A DNA stretch of 64,000 nucleotides from Alopecurus myosuroides (GCA_028641055.1 CM054057.1:333342482-333406481), one strand, 5' to 3'; positions 34,501-47,223 are shown, counted from the stretch's first letter. A program made the numbers and translations. Notes: generated by a model from the letters alone, not told the origin.

Positions 34501-36564
34501 GTTTCCCCCCCTCCCACATTGTTTGATAGTGCAAAGCATCTTTTAGTTCATATGCAAAATCCTAAAATAGGGAACATGCATAGGATTAGCAATTGTTTAA
34601 ATGAATACAAAAAAAAAGATATAATCACCGAGGGAATGAGGGCGAGAGCAAACCCCAAAAAGATAGTAATCCTCGTTATACTTGTCCACTAAAGCTTGAA
34701 GCAAATGGCCCATTTCTGTACGAGTATTCTCAAGTGCGCGTGCTTCTGAACATTTCCTTCTTCTGCCATCAGGCCAGTAAAGAGACTGCTTAATAAGCCT
34801 ATCCATTGGAGAAAGCTTGTCTAATGCTTCCTTGCACCTAATAAAACAACAGCTATGATTAGTATAGTGTACTTCCTCAAAGGTGGGATATACAGAGTGA
34901 TACTAAGTTACCTCTAGGCTGTAACATAAATCATGATAATAATGAACACATGCAATGGAAGGCACTGGACTGAACTGCTTACATGCATACAAGTTCCTGA
35001 CGCGACATTATCTATTGTTGTTAAAAAAAGCATCCATAATTCATTTTTAGGTCCCCGCTCAGTAAGCTCTTACTACACTGTTTTGACCAGTTAATGCTAC
35101 CTATTGTTGTTGCTGTGGACCATTGTTTAATACCCGGGGAAACAGAGCTAAGTGGATGTACCCAGCATAGTTAACCAATCCAATTGTACAAATTACAATT
35201 CAGATGATAATATTAAATACAAAGTGGCAGCCTCTATATGTATTTTGTGAATTTTGAGCTATGCTTGTGACTTACACGCTACTTCAACAACAGTTATGAA
35301 TATGGTTATTATTTACTCCCTCCGTCCCAAATTAATTGTCTCAAAGTTGGATGTATCTAATGCTAAAATATGTCTAGATACATCCACTTTTGTTCAACTT
35401 TGAGACAATTAATATGAGACGGAGGGAGGAGTTAGCTTTAAGGGGTTCAACAGCAGACATTTCAAAAGAAGACCAAATTTAGGCTAGTGGTCAACTTAAA
35501 AGATTTTCTATAATCTAACTCATGGCCATATATGCTGTAATAATTGTGAACACCTTGTGGATCATGGAAGCATGTTTGTATGCAGCCTGGTTTGAAAATA
35601 ATCAAGTGGAAATGAAAAGACACATGAGAAATGAACTAGTGAAAAATACCAAACAAAGTTGAGAAACCTTACATTGTTTCATGCTGGAGGCCCTGAAGAT
35701 AGAAGTCAATAGCATTTTCAGCTTTTTGTAAGCTCTTGAATGGTCCGCCCACATCAGGATATGTGTGGAAATATCGTGAGCGATCCATCCTGATGTAAAA
35801 TTTCAAATACCAATCAGGAGATTCCCGGATTAAAATGGTTGGACCAGGAGATGAGGAAAGGCTGTCATGAAGTACAGCCTGCGGAGTGGACGAGGAAGTT
35901 GTACTGGTGGACGATTCCTTCAGTGTGCTTAGCAACTTGCTCGAGCACAGAAGAGGTGTTTGTTCAGCAATATGATCCTGACACCTGAATTATATAAGTA
36001 GGACAATTGAGCAGGATGGATGAGAAGAATTAAGAGCAACTTAGCTTAACAGATGAATGCCTAATCCATATTATAACCGTGCTACGGAGGTAAAAAAAAT
36101 TACTTTTTGCTATTGCTTAGCATATAGAAAAATCCAATAGATAGATTTCTACCGTTAACTTGCAATCATAATGCAACGAATCTATCTATAGGAGAATCAT
36201 CCGTCCCAATCCCCAAGCAATCGATGAACAGCAACTCGATCCACGCACTTTCTGTTGAATAGATCAGAAATAGAAAACATATGATGAGGCGAGAAGAGAC
36301 GTACGGTGGAGACTGCGGCCAACCCTCGGAGAGGCTCGGACCGGAGCGACCGCGGCGGGAGTTGCAAGCGCGATCACGGCAGAAGTTGCGAGCTTTGAAG
36401 CGGACGGCTTGATGGCGACGGGAGACGGGAACTTTGAAGGTGGCGCTAGCGCTAGCGCTAGGGCCACCGCGCCCACGTCCGCAGGCGCTGCGCCCGCGTA
36501 CGCCAGGGGTTGGCATGGGGGGCGCGCTAGCGCCATCGCGCCCACGTCCGCGAGGGGGTGGCAT
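31599..36564 (-). CDS. DUF3615-type grass protein, seven exons, frameshifted in exon 5
   Basis: The exons on the minus strand are 36564-36305, 35984-35673, 34837-34654, 34561-34366, 32107-31897, 31800-31762 and 31676-31599. All introns are GT-AG and the phases agree. Exon 1 is Gly/Arg-rich (MPPPRGRGRDG). Exon 2 is Ser/Thr-rich, then SPDWYLKFYIRMDRSRYFHT and SLQKAENAIDFYLQG. Exon 3 has DRLIKQSLYWPDGRRRKCSE. Exon 4 has LWRNHFNFTTKTKG and LFFAEVMEEDELTVSC. Exon 5 has RCYGCTNNGSVAMKHP, then a 23-residue duplication. The NFTTKTK/LFFAE/CYGC pattern fits the plant DUF3615 family of unknown function. One base is missing in the second repeat copy (~31955-31959), so translation should stop just after the exon 5/6 junction at about 388 residues. 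The expected intact length is about 426, and exons 6 and 7 keep the original frame. It could be a recent pseudogene, a truncated allele or an assembly error. Confidence 0.78.
31986..32054 (-). repeat. 69-bp internal duplication in exon 5, copy 1
   Basis: This unit encodes DASAYNAGQPDDYLPF and what follows. The next copy starts at 31985 and runs to about 31917, with one base lost where copy 1 has ccggac. Confidence 0.75.
32578..32674. repeat. 40-bp tandem repeat (about 2.4 copies) in intron 4
   Basis: The unit gtttattgacgatgct... starts at 32578, 32618 and 32658, with one or two differences between copies. Confidence 0.8.
33429..33540. mobile_element. Stowaway-type MITE in intron 4
   Basis: The 112-bp inverted-repeat element begins CTTCCTCCGTCTCATATTAA and ends with the near-complement ttaatatgagacgggggag. 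It is flanked by TA at 33427-33428 and 33541-33542. The whole sequence can fold into one hairpin, and there is no coding capacity. Confidence 0.88.
35316..35428. mobile_element. Stowaway-type MITE in intron 2
   Basis: It begins CTCCCTCCGTCCCAAATTAA and ends ttaatatgagacggagggag, with complementary arms (gtctcaaagttg / caactttgagac). TA precedes it at 35314-35315; the right-hand duplicate reads GA, so it has mutated. Confidence 0.87.
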
Positions 36565-36822
36565 GGGGGGCGAGGATTAGGGTTTCCTTCCTCGGGAGCC
36601 TGGGATGGGAAGAGAGAAGGCACGTCGGAGCCGGAAAGAACTAGTGTTGCGGGAGCGCGAGGGGTTGAAGACAGGTTCGACGCGGCCTGACAGGTGGGGC
36701 CAGTGGGGCCCACAGGGCAGAGAGAGGGAGAGGGATACTAAACGCACGTGTGGCCTGCTCGGTGTTTTTCTTCGCGAGTTGGGCCGTGGGCTTGTTGTTG
36801 GGCTGGCTGCGACAGGCTAGTC
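36565..36822 (-). promoter_or_regulatory. 5' UTR and proximal promoter of the DUF3615-type gene
   Basis: On the minus strand the leader contains a telo-box-like AAACCCTAA (36580-36588). Upstream are GGGCCC/TGGGC site II-like motifs around 36703-36712 and 36780-36792. No TATA box is obvious. The region 36658-36797 has a second copy at 25976-26112. A chromovirus LTR fragment begins about 260 bases upstream of the ATG, so the undisturbed promoter is short. Confidence 0.5.
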
Positions 36823-37158
36823 CTCTTTCTTTTTTTTTGTTCACTCTATTTTTCCTTTTCTATGTTTATTCAAATGGATATCAAAACAATTAAAAAACCA
36901 TTCAAACTTTAAAAAAAATATAAAAATATATTTTGAAAATCTTAAGATATAAGGAGTCTTTTGGTACTATTCTTTACCAAAAATAAAATAGTTTCATATG
37001 GAGTAACTTGGTGATTTCAAAATGACCTTTTATTCATTAATATGGATAATTGGGTATAGGGTTTTGGACAAAATATAGAAAAGGATGAAAACATGCAATG
37101 ATGCCATGATGCTTATGTATGCATGATAGTTTTTTGAATTTTGAAAACTTGGGATGTT
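36823..37158 (-). repeat. Truncated LTR of a chromovirus-type Ty3/gypsy element
   Basis: On the minus strand the LTR starts TGTAACATCCCAAG at 37158, right after a purine tract following pol. Only about 336 bases remain before the gene's promoter. The left border is approximate. Confidence 0.6.
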
Positions 37159-37163
37159 ACAGA

Positions 37164-37510
37164 CTAACCCCTTGAAGATGGAGCTCGCCCTCGAGCTTCG
37201 GAAAGGTCAACAAATAGGTGAGGGTGGTCTTCTAGAAGTTCATCTTCTCTCTCACATGTAGCTTCATCCATGGTGTGGTGACTCCACTGAACCTTGCAGA
37301 ACTTGATGGTTTTGGTACGGGTAACTCTTTCTACGATCTCTAATATCTTTATTTGTTTCTCCTCGTAGGTCAAATAACTCTCCAGTTGTACTTCTTCGAG
37401 AGGTACACTATCCTTCAATGGAGTTTCCAACATCTCGGGGTGACACTCCTCCAACTAACTGACACGAAACACATTATGGACTGCTGACAAATCTTTAGCA
37501 CTTCCAACTC
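37164..37510 (-). pseudogene. C-terminal pol fragment of a chromovirus (integrase tail / chromodomain-like)
   Basis: The minus strand reads VHNVFRVS, an in-frame TAG, LEECHPEMLETPLKDSVPL and then TKTIKFCKVQWSHHTMDEAT with EREDELLEDHPHLF. The HNVFHVSxLxxCHP and VKVQWxxHxxxEATWE-type patterns are those of the integrase C-terminus and chromodomain of Ty3 chromoviruses. The Trp of the usual EATWE is changed here. The rest of pol is absent. It borders an unrelated LTR fragment near 37510. Confidence 0.75.
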
Positions 37511-38526
37511 ATAAGCTACTTCACCTTAGTAATTGAATACATAAATATCATCTCTTCACTATGCTACTCCGGACCACTCTCCGGTTGGATAACAAACACC
37601 AAGCATTGTGTAGGGTGATGTAAGCACACCTTAAAGTTGCATTCCCCACCAGGAAACCCCACACTGTCACCATGAGCCCTGGATGGTTCCAGACAAACAC
37701 CACAATTTCATAGGTTCATCCAACACAAAATATATAAATCATGATAAGTCACACACGATGCACACACTATCACCTTTTCACAGTGGGACAAAGGTGTCTC
37801 CGGAGATCTCATTAACAAAACCACTTGATTAGCATAATAGACAAAGAGTAACATCTACTTATTCAACTAGATTACAAAGCTCATAATCACATAAAGATCA
37901 CACCATGGGAGAGAGAGATGAAACACATAGCTACTGGTAGAGCCCTCATCCCCGGAGAGAACTACTATCTCCTCATCATGGGAGTCAGCAACGGCGATAA
38001 AGACAGAAGTGGAGTCCATGGAGATAGCTCCGAGGGCACTTCCCCATCCCGGCAGGGTGCCGAAACAGAGATTTCTGTCCGCCGAAACTTCTCGGCGATG
38101 GCGGCGGAGCTACGAAACTTTTCGTGGATGGAGGCTTGATTGTTTTACGGTTTCTGCATCTAGGGGAATAAATAGGCGAAAGGGTGATGTCGGTGGGTGC
38201 CCGAGGGGCCCACACCATGTGGTGGCGCGGCCAGGGGCGCGCCACCAGATGGTGTGGCCACCTCATTGACCCCCTCCGGGTCTCCTTTAGACTCCGTTGA
38301 AGTGTCAGGGAAAAATAAGACCCTGGGATTTTATTTCGTCCAATTTCGAGAATATTTCGAGAACAACTTTTCTAAAATAAATGACAGCAGAAACAGGAAC
38401 TGGCGTTGTGGCATCTTGTCAATAGGTTAGTCCAGAAAACATCGGAAAACATGTGAAAACATAAAGGTATTGGATAGAAAACAAGCATGGAGCATCAAAA
38501 ATTATAGATACATTTCAGATGAATCA
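37511..38526 (-). repeat. 3' LTR (truncated) of a minus-oriented non-autonomous element
   Basis: On the minus strand it starts TGATTCATCTGAAATG at 38526, preceded by the tract aagcttggggatac (38527-38541). It runs left to about 37511, where it is cut off at the chromovirus fragment. The end near 37530-37610 matches 46030-46110 in the element's other LTR. Small open frames inside are not credible genes. Confidence 0.72.
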
Positions 38527-41085
38527 AGTATCCCCAAGCTTAAATCTGATCGTCCTCGAGTAGGTAAGTGGTAACAAAATAATTTTTGAGGTGACATGCA
38601 GCCAATACAATCTTGATCAACGTTATGTAAAAGCAATGCAAGCTCAAAGCAAAGTACTCTAAACATAGTCATGATAGATATAATTCTAACAATGAAACTT
38701 AGCAACCATGTTGCAACATGAAAAGTATCACAAATAAAAGATCATGAATAATAATTCACTTGAAAGTTATACGTTTGTTTCAAGCATAAAGACAACATAA
38801 TAAAGTGGTATTCCGCTTGTCCTTAAAAGTGAGAGCAAAAACTAAATACCATGACACCTTCAAAGTTCAAGTGGTGACTAGAAACAAATAATTTGAGAAC
38901 AAGTAATAATATATCATGAATCAATCAATAATAATCTTTGGGCCTGATGCACATTATACTCAGAATGAAAACTATGCTCTTATAATTGTGCATAAAGTTA
39001 GAAGATGAAGACTCAACATAAAAGTAAAAGAAAGGCCCTCGATGAGGGAAGCAGGGATTAACATGTGCTAGAGCTTTTTATCTTATAAAAACAGAATTAA
39101 AATGATTTTGGGGGTGATTATTCATGTCAACGAATGGTAATAGAGTTCTTGTTATCTTCCATAGTAAGCAAGTTGAGAGCGGTTCCGAATTATTTATATT
39201 ATTCATTTATAGCATGCAATTTATATAGTATGACACTCCTCCCAACCTTGCTTTCACAAACCATGGCTAATCGAATCCTCGGGTGCCTGCCAACAATCTC
39301 ATACCATGGAGGAGTGCCTATTTATTTGTTTAGCATTTTGATGTTATAATTGTCTAACCAACTCTTTGCAAAATTAGTGACGAGCAGATGAAGCATGCAA
39401 GTTGGCGTACTTAATTAGTATGGAAGATAACAACCCAACTACTACTTCCTCATGAGCTAAAACAGTGTCCAAAAATGAGAAGTATTTTGAAGGTTTTAAA
39501 TGTAGCACATGAAAACTTACTTGGAGTGGTCGTTAAATACCACATATAGGTAGGTATGGTGGACACATTTGTCAAACTTTGGTTTTTGGGAGTTGGATGC
39601 ACGAGTAGAGCTCATACTCAGTACAGGTGGAGGCTAGCAGAAGACTGGGAGCGACAAACTAAGAGAGCAATAATGGCCATAATCATGCATAGCGACAAAA
39701 ATATTATTAATCAAAGCATAAATGGTATTACAGGTCAAAAACTAAATGATCATAGAGGCTAGAGGTGATTGTTGTAGTCATAACATGGTGTAAGCATGTG
39801 CCAAGTCAACCAAATAAAGCATTCAAAGGAGAATACCACAATATTATGCTTCGATGTGATAAAAACAACGCATGATTCTTTCAGTGACACATTAAGCACT
39901 CTCAGATATTTGAGACAAGTCATGCTACATAAATAAATACTAAGAATAGAATTAAAATAACATCTAACATGACATGCTAAAGTCTAAGCCACGGTCTAAA
40001 TAAGCTTTCCATTGCACCATTATAAGCATGAATATTTTACTCTTCTCCAACACCAATTAACTTGTATGTAACAACTCTCATAGATAATATTCATCAAAGA
40101 CCAGAGAGCTAAACATATAAAACTGAAGCAAACCAACAAGCTCTAAACAAAATACGAGTGGAAAACAAGGGCGAAACGCAGGTACTAGCAAAAATGAACA
40201 CTCACAAAACAATAAGAGTGAAAACTAGAGTGTTCTAAGCAAGGAAAACGGGGCGTGTCTCTCTCGAAAACAAATATGATAGAATCCAACCATATAATAC
40301 AGAAAAGAAAACTAAACAAACTGAAAGCAAAAATAACTGACGCTCCAAGAATAACACTTAATATATTAGGCAATAAGCATATAGTGTCTTGAAAGAGGAC
40401 CTGATATTTTTGTTGATGAAGAAGGGGATGCCTTGGGAATCCCCAAGCTTTGATACTTGTACTTCTTGGATATTTATTGGGGTGACATGGGCATCCCCAA
40501 GCTTGATCTTTTTTCCATCTTTCATTTCATCATATCATTCTTCTCTCCCTACACTTGAAAACTAACTCCATACAAAACTTCACACAGTCTTCATTAGTAA
40601 CGTTAGTGTAATCAAAATAATAAATACACCTTGGTTCAGTTTCAACAAAAGTATAACACCCATTAAAACATTATCTATTTTTACAACTTATTTTAAATCT
40701 CTTCCCCTCAAAAGAACACCAAAAGAAAAAGATTAAGAGGCAAAAGCAAATATTGGCGGAAATCTGTCAAAACAGAACAACAATTAAAGATCGATTTTTT
40801 TAAAAATCTTCTGTTGCTCAAATCAAAAAGTGAAAAACTAATGGAAGTTAGATAATAACATGGAGCATGTGCAAAAAAACTTTTCTGATCAATTCGACGT
40901 TCTGGCTGAGAAAATTAATCTTTTTGGTGGCACCACAGAATTTGTTTCAGGACAACAACTTCCCCAAATCTTACTTCCTCCCTATTAGAGGATACTCTTG
41001 GCACAAAAACGAAATAAAAAGGATAATGAGAGGTTTCTACAGAGGTAACAACTTCCAAGACTCAAATAAAACGAAATATTGTTGC
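38527..41085 (-). mobile_element. Noncoding internal region of the minus-oriented non-autonomous element
   Basis: No gag or pol is present. Blocks at 39565-40860 are the reverse complement of 28540-29830. AT-rich tracts and the repeated phrase gatgccttgggaatccccaa mark it as the same large noncoding-interior family. Confidence 0.72.
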
Positions 41086-41319
41086 TTCTATTCTTGTAGA
41101 CAGTGTTGGGCCTCCAAGTGTATAAGTTTGTAGTACAACAACAAGTTTCCCTTAATTGGATCACCCAAGGTTTATCGAACTTAGGGAGGTAGAGGTCAAA
41201 GATATCCCTCTCAAGCAACCCTGCAATTATGATACAAGCAGTCTCTTGTGTCCCCAACACACCTCAGATAATTATTAGTTGTATAGGTGCACTAGTTCGG
41301 CGAAGAGATAGTGAAATAC
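41086..41319 (-). repeat. 5' LTR, 3' part, of the minus-oriented element (split by a solo LTR)
   Basis: On the minus strand it ends with CACTTGGAGGCCCAACACTG-type sequence near 41100, the usual end of this Triticeae-style LTR. It contains aactagtgcacctatac. The remainder lies at 45876-46110. Confidence 0.6.
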
Positions 41320-44300
41320 TGTAGCGTTCCCACAGTTAAATAGGATTACAACTTGCATAGTCTTATAAGACTAGCAGAAAACAAAGAAATACAGCGGAAA
41401 ACATAGAGCAACATTGAGCCCATCTTCTTCATGTGCCACAGGCAAAACATGTTGGCGATAGTCTCGAGATCCTAAACAAAATCCTCACTCGTCTTCAGAA
41501 ATATCTGCAATATGGAATATGCAGCCACAAGGGAGTCAATACAACTTAATGTATTGGGAAGTAACAGTATGGTGGATATAAATGGCAAGACTAATACTAC
41601 ATGCTTATTTGGCTGAGTGGAGTTTTGGCTAAGTTTGCGTAAAGCAAGTTTTCTCCTATCTCTTTTGTAAAAGAAAACTTTTCTTTTCAAAGGGGTGGCA
41701 TCATTGGACTGAAATCCAAGGACCACTACTACTGTTCACTTGGTCAAATTTTACTTATTGAAAATGGTGATGTGATTCTTCCGTCCTTCCTTGTCCAGCT
41801 GCTCATAGTTTTCCATAACCGGGGACACGGCTAAGATCTTAGTTTGTTGACTCTGCAGAGTTTGTGCACTTTCACCTTCAGACTCAAATCAGCCCAAACA
41901 TCCTATACACCCTGAGTGCATTAAGGAAAGGAGAAGATTGAGACGAGATCTTTCAGAAGAAAGAATTCAACCTAATGGCAAGACCCGTTCCACCTATAAT
42001 TATGCTACATCTGCTTGTCAAGCCCAGGCTGAACCCTCGCAACTTAGTTAATCAAGACAGATCCCATATGACTAAAGGCTGCACTGGAAGCAATCTAAAC
42101 TTGGGGAACATCATAATCACTTTGTTCCTGGGTGGCATTCCTTCAAGTGAACTCCCCTCGGGGAGATACTCAACTATCAACAACCCCGCATTACCAATCC
42201 ACCCAGGTGGTTCATTGAAGTTGTTACTTAGAATTTTTCCATAACTTCAAGTAAAACAATTTTTTAGCAAGGCTAAGCATCTAATAGGTACCAAGGCATC
42301 ATAATAACAAGGTATAAGGATGGCTACACACTACTAGGATATAGCATAGCATAATAATACTTAGTAAAAATTTCTATCATGCATACTACTCAAAATCTAC
42401 TAATGCATATAGAAAATAATGGGTAATTGAATGATGTGTTACTTTCCTTGTTGAAGTTGGTGAAGAAATCACACTCTCTTCAAAAAAGATCGTTGCTCTC
42501 CGTACAATCTATTCATTGAAAACACAATAACAAAATAAAAAAACATTCTAACAATCGTACAAACAATTGAAGAAAACATACAAAATATCAACCATAGCAA
42601 AGGGGTTTATGGTTGTCTACTATGGCCATGGTTGGTTAAAGCTGTAGTTTTGAAAAGATTCATACTATGATGGATTCGTAAGTAAGTTCCTAGAAAACAC
42701 TTCGTTTGGACTAGGTTGGTTTTGAAGAGATCAAACTTCAGTTTAACCATACTTGTCTAGGAAGCTCCAAGAGTTCACTAAGGTTATATAACTATTTCAA
42801 CTAAAGTATCACATCATAAAGTGTAACACTTAGTTGTTTTCATCTAGACATTTGAGTGATCTAAGTTAGTCCTTCATTTTGTTTTAGGGTAGGTCTAGGT
42901 TCAACTAACTTCATAACAATGGATATAACAAGTTAAATTCTTGGGATTTTCCATTTGGGTCAATGGTTGGACAAAACAACTTGTTATTCTTCAACTTGTG
43001 TGGATGGTTACAAGTCTTCACATGCTTGTCTTCTTGAAGTTCATCTTCATGATTCTATTGTAGTTTCCTCCTTGTTGTGAAGCTTCTCTTTAACTTGATA
43101 AATCTTCATGGTTTTCACTTCACTACTTGTTTTAGTTATGGGATGGGCACAAATACCATTAAGTCAATTAGAAAGAAAATAAGAAGAAGGATAGAAAGAG
43201 AGAGGGAGATGTTTTCTTCTAAATTTATTCACACTTTTATTTACTTGAGTTGCTTATAATTGTTGTGAACTCCAATTCCCTTACTTCTAATTCTTCAATG
43301 ATCTTCTTTGTAACTCTTCATGTTGCCACCAAGTTTGAAGATGGAGTTCCTTCTTGTGGTTGAGTCTTGTTTTCCATTTTGTTAACTTGATGGATTCTTG
43401 AAGCAAGAATAGGGGAATGGAGAAGTAGATAGAAAACTATGTTATTAGTGTTTGGGGTTCATTACTTGGTCTTTTATATGGTTGACATACTAGGGACACA
43501 ACAAACAATGGTAGAAAGAATAGAAACAAAATCTCAGGCATAATAACTAGATGGACTACTATGATAGGGGTTTGGCTAAAATTTACATGGTCATGGTCCA
43601 AGGGTGTCCAAAATGGTTGGTCAAGGATGTCTCTGGTTCAAGGTTACCAAAAGGATCAACTTTGCCTAATAAAACAAATTCTAATTATTTATAGAAATAA
43701 TTCTATGTCAAAAATATTCAATTAGACAACTTAATTATAAATTCCAATTTAACTTCATCAAAAATTATTTTGGGATAGAGGGTATGAAAATACACATCCT
43801 ACGGTTTCCAAATATATTTTATTTGCAATTTTTGGATTTGTAGAATTTGAATTATGCCAAAATTCATCAAAAAAGTATATTTAAATTTGAACCAATTTAA
43901 GTTTGTCAATTTTGAATTTGAACAGTGCTAAAAGATTCTACATATTATGGGGATTTCAAAAAGTCCAAGTTTATCAAGTTTGGCCAAGTGGTTAAAAAGT
44001 TATGATTGTTCAAAGTTCTAGGGGCTAATGTGAAAAATTACAATTCTATTTTCTATTCGGAAAAATAACAGAAAACAGCTGGGCTCATATTTGGCTATCT
44101 ACCGCGTGGTGCAGCAGACAGGGAGTGGGTCTGGACCGTCTATGTGATGCTTTGAGCGACAGATAACGAAATAACGCGCATCTGACTTGGCATGCTCCTA
44201 TTGGTTGATACCTGTTCGGTACTAAGATCTAATCTAGGCCACAGGTTTCAGATCCGACGGCAGAAAATAAAAAGGGAGAGAGAGGGAGCTCACTCAGCGG

Positions 44301-45875
44301 CTCTGCTCGCCGGAAATTTCTGCGCGGCGGCGCTGTGCTCACTGGCGCGAACGGCGACGGGGTTCTGGTGGCTCTGCGGCTTGACGAAGATGTGGACGGA
44401 GCGCGGCACGGGACGACGAGCACGATGGAGACGGAGGAACAGGCACGGGCTTCCTCGAACGGCGTCAAATGGAGGACGGAGCTCGTCGTTCTTCATCCTC
44501 GGATGCGGACCAAGACTGATGCTTCCGGGGTTCTATGGGCACAGAGAGGATCGGAGGGATGCGGAGAATCTAAGGGCAACCAATACGACGTCGGGAACGG
44601 CCTCATGCGACGGCGCGATGAGGATCTGAAGCACCGGTGGCGGATCCTTCTCCGGCGAGCTCGGCCTCGACGATAGACTGCAAAAGCAAAATCGATCACG
44701 GGCACAGTTAGGTGCGCAAGGGGGAGGGGAAGGGAAAGAGAATAAAAGGGGGCGGAGAGGACGAATACGGTGGCCGGAATCATCGACGAACGGTGGCGGT
44801 TGCTGCGAACTTTGGCGAGGAAATTGGACTGCCTCGGGGCACAATCCGGAGAGGGAGGAGAGGGGAAATGTGAGGAGGCCTTGGGCTTTAAGGAGAGGTG
44901 AAGGAGGCAATCAATCGTGCTCTTAAGTGTGAGCAATCAACGCGCGAAATGTCGGGAGAAAACGCTCTCCTACCGTTTCCGGAGGTTGATGGCGGCTGAC
45001 GTCATCATGACGTCATTTTTTTCCCTGTTTTTAATAACTTTTGAAATACTAGTCCAAATGACCTCAAACCAGTTTCTAAAATCTTGTAAAATGAATATCT
45101 TTCAATGATAAACCATTTTGTGATGTTTCCAACACATATGAAAATTTATATTTTGTGATTTTAAATGAATTACTAATAGTACTAAAAAGCATTTTTAAAT
45201 AGAAAAATAAAAATAATTAGAAATGGAATTTTATAAAATTTCAGAAACATTATACTAGTCATATGTTATTTTTTTCAAAGTTTTTTCAACTCCTTTTCCT
45301 AATTTATGTTTTAAAATTATGGATGATTTACTAAATGCCATTTTTAGAATAGAGAATTCAATAGTTATGAAAGTGGCTTAAATAAAATTTTAAAAAAATC
45401 CCACAAATCATAATATTGTTTTCTAAGTCTTATTTTATGTTATTTACAAAGCAAAGCATTTTATGTTCACTCCTTTATGTTTAAAACTTGGAAAAACAAC
45501 TAAAAGTTATTATTAAAATATTTTATTCTCATCAAATATTTTTTAGGCTTAGAACTTTATTAAGGGTTATAAGTCTTTGATTTTTGTTGCCATAAAATAT
45601 TTTCAAAGTAATATTGGAGTTGCAAACATTTTAGGTAAAGAGGTTTGCTAATAGGAAATAATTCCCTTTATATAAAGAAACTTATTTTTGAATAAGGTTT
45701 TAGGGTTTAAAATATAGGTATAATTGGATTGGTAATTTCAATTCATTGCAATATGTATTGTTTTTTTTCTTTTGTTTCTTTCATATCATTTGGTTTTTGG
45801 TGACTTGCATTATATGAAACAAAAAGTTCCAAATTTTTGTGATTTTTGCACTTTGCAAAAATCAGGGATGTTACA
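41320..45875 (-). repeat. 4.56-kb solo LTR, with 5-bp target duplication aatac
   Basis: The insert starts tgtagcgttcccacag and ends caaaaatcagggatgttaca. It is flanked by aatac at 41315-41319 and 45876-45880. Read on the minus strand it begins TGTAACATCCC, as in the chromovirus LTR at 37158, and ends in ACA. I find no internal repeat of either end and no gag-pol, so a single very long LTR is the simplest reading. A GC-rich block at 44280-44960 may be promoter and leader sequence. Open frames there lack any recognised domain. Confidence 0.65.
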
Positions 45876-45880
45876 AATAC

Positions 45881-46110
45881 AAGTAATATGGATGATTATA
45901 AGTGATAATAGGAATCTGAAATAAAAATGGCAGCAAGCAAACATGTAGAACTGATTGTAAACGGTCTTTCAATGCTTAGAAACAAAGACTAGGGATCATA
46001 CTTTCACTAGTGGACACTCTCAACAATAATAATATAATTGAATACATAAATATCATCTCTTCACTATGCTACTCCGGACCACTCTCCGGTTGGATAACAA
46101 ACACCAAGAA
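45881..46110 (-). repeat. 5' LTR, middle part, of the minus-oriented element
   Basis: It continues the LTR broken at 41319 and contains catactttcactagtgga and the block shared with 37530-37610. It is truncated at about 46110, next to a plus-oriented LTR piece. Confidence 0.6.
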
Positions 46111-47223
46111 TTGTGTTTGTTAGGATCCGATGAACCATGAGATTCTGATTATTTTGTTCATGTCAGTCTTAGATGCTTCAGTTATATTTGTAGAGAGTTT
46201 TAATTTTATGTTGCAATGCTCTCTGGTGTTTATGATTACCTTGGTCACGTAGTTGTTTTCACCTCCAAGAGAGAGTTTATATTCTAGATAGTGGGTTCAT
46301 GCCTCCTTGTTTCCTACACTTGAGTGACAGAAACATGGGGTGGGAGGATGTGATGTTGCCACTAGGGACAAAACAACGGTTCTCTTGTCTACGGACAAGG
46401 AACACTGGTTACATTACGTATTGTCCTTAATGCATTTGTTTGTTGCACATAAGAAATCACTATGATGCTGCAACTTAATACTAGAGGGATTTGCTGGATA
46501 TCTTTCTTGAGGTGGACTTTTAGATATGGACGCATGCTGAATAACGGTCCATATTCCTGGATGTAATGCCTACAATGTTGGAACCCATGAACTATATGTC
46601 TTCATAATAGTATTGTTATATGTTCATGATTTGTCAATTGCCCATCTGTAATTTGTCCCCCATCATGTTTGTTTTCTTTGGAGAGATACCACTAGTGAAC
46701 CTATGGCCCTCAATCCTATTTTCCTTATATTTGCAACCTTATTTAAAGCCTTTTCATCATTGTTTCCTCGTTGTTTCATTGTTTACTTTTATTGTTTCCC
46801 AAGACTATATACGTTTAATTCTCGTGTTTTCTGCAAGACCTGAAGTTTGACAACCTTCCAAAAAGTTGGGGAAAGAGAGAGTTTGTGCTCGTGTGTAGGT
46901 TCCACGCTTGGTCAACATGGATAAACGACGCCGTTGATATGAGTAACATTCCTCAAGACTACGAAGTCCTACTGGTTTGATAAACTCTGATTCCACACTG
47001 GGGGAAATTTCCGCTTGACTACATCGTACCTTCCGCTTTGGGTCTCCCAATGAGTGTGTGATCACGTCAGCATCAAGTACTTTTTCTGGCGCCATTGCCA
47101 GGGATTTCTAGCTTGCTGCAAGGGGAGTCTCACACTTCCACTCTCTTTATTTTTTTTGTTCTTTCTTAGTTTACTTTTGTTTAGTCTTTTTTTCTCTTTT
47201 ATCAACCCCCCCCAAATAGTTCT
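46111..47223 (+). mobile_element. LTR 3' portion, primer-binding site and short internal piece of a plus-oriented element
   Basis: It matches 26113-26860. The LTR ends at atca 47072-47075, followed by the primer-binding site tggcgccattgccaggg at 47087-47103. There is no coding capacity. Confidence 0.65.

Noticed and set aside
36409..36713. Plus-strand Ala/Gly-rich open frame over exon 1 of the DUF3615-type gene
   Set aside because: It is a shadow of the Gly/Arg-rich exon on the minus strand, whose phase matches six further exons.
44192..44936. Overlapping 70-147 codon frames on both strands inside the 4.56-kb LTR
   Set aside because: GC-rich sequence with open frames on both strands, no known domain and no start context. 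Treated as LTR leader or promoter DNA.
47140..47220. T-rich tract considered as a pol III terminator or small RNA gene
   Set aside because: No A/B boxes or cloverleaf nearby. It is ordinary AT-rich internal sequence of an LTR element.
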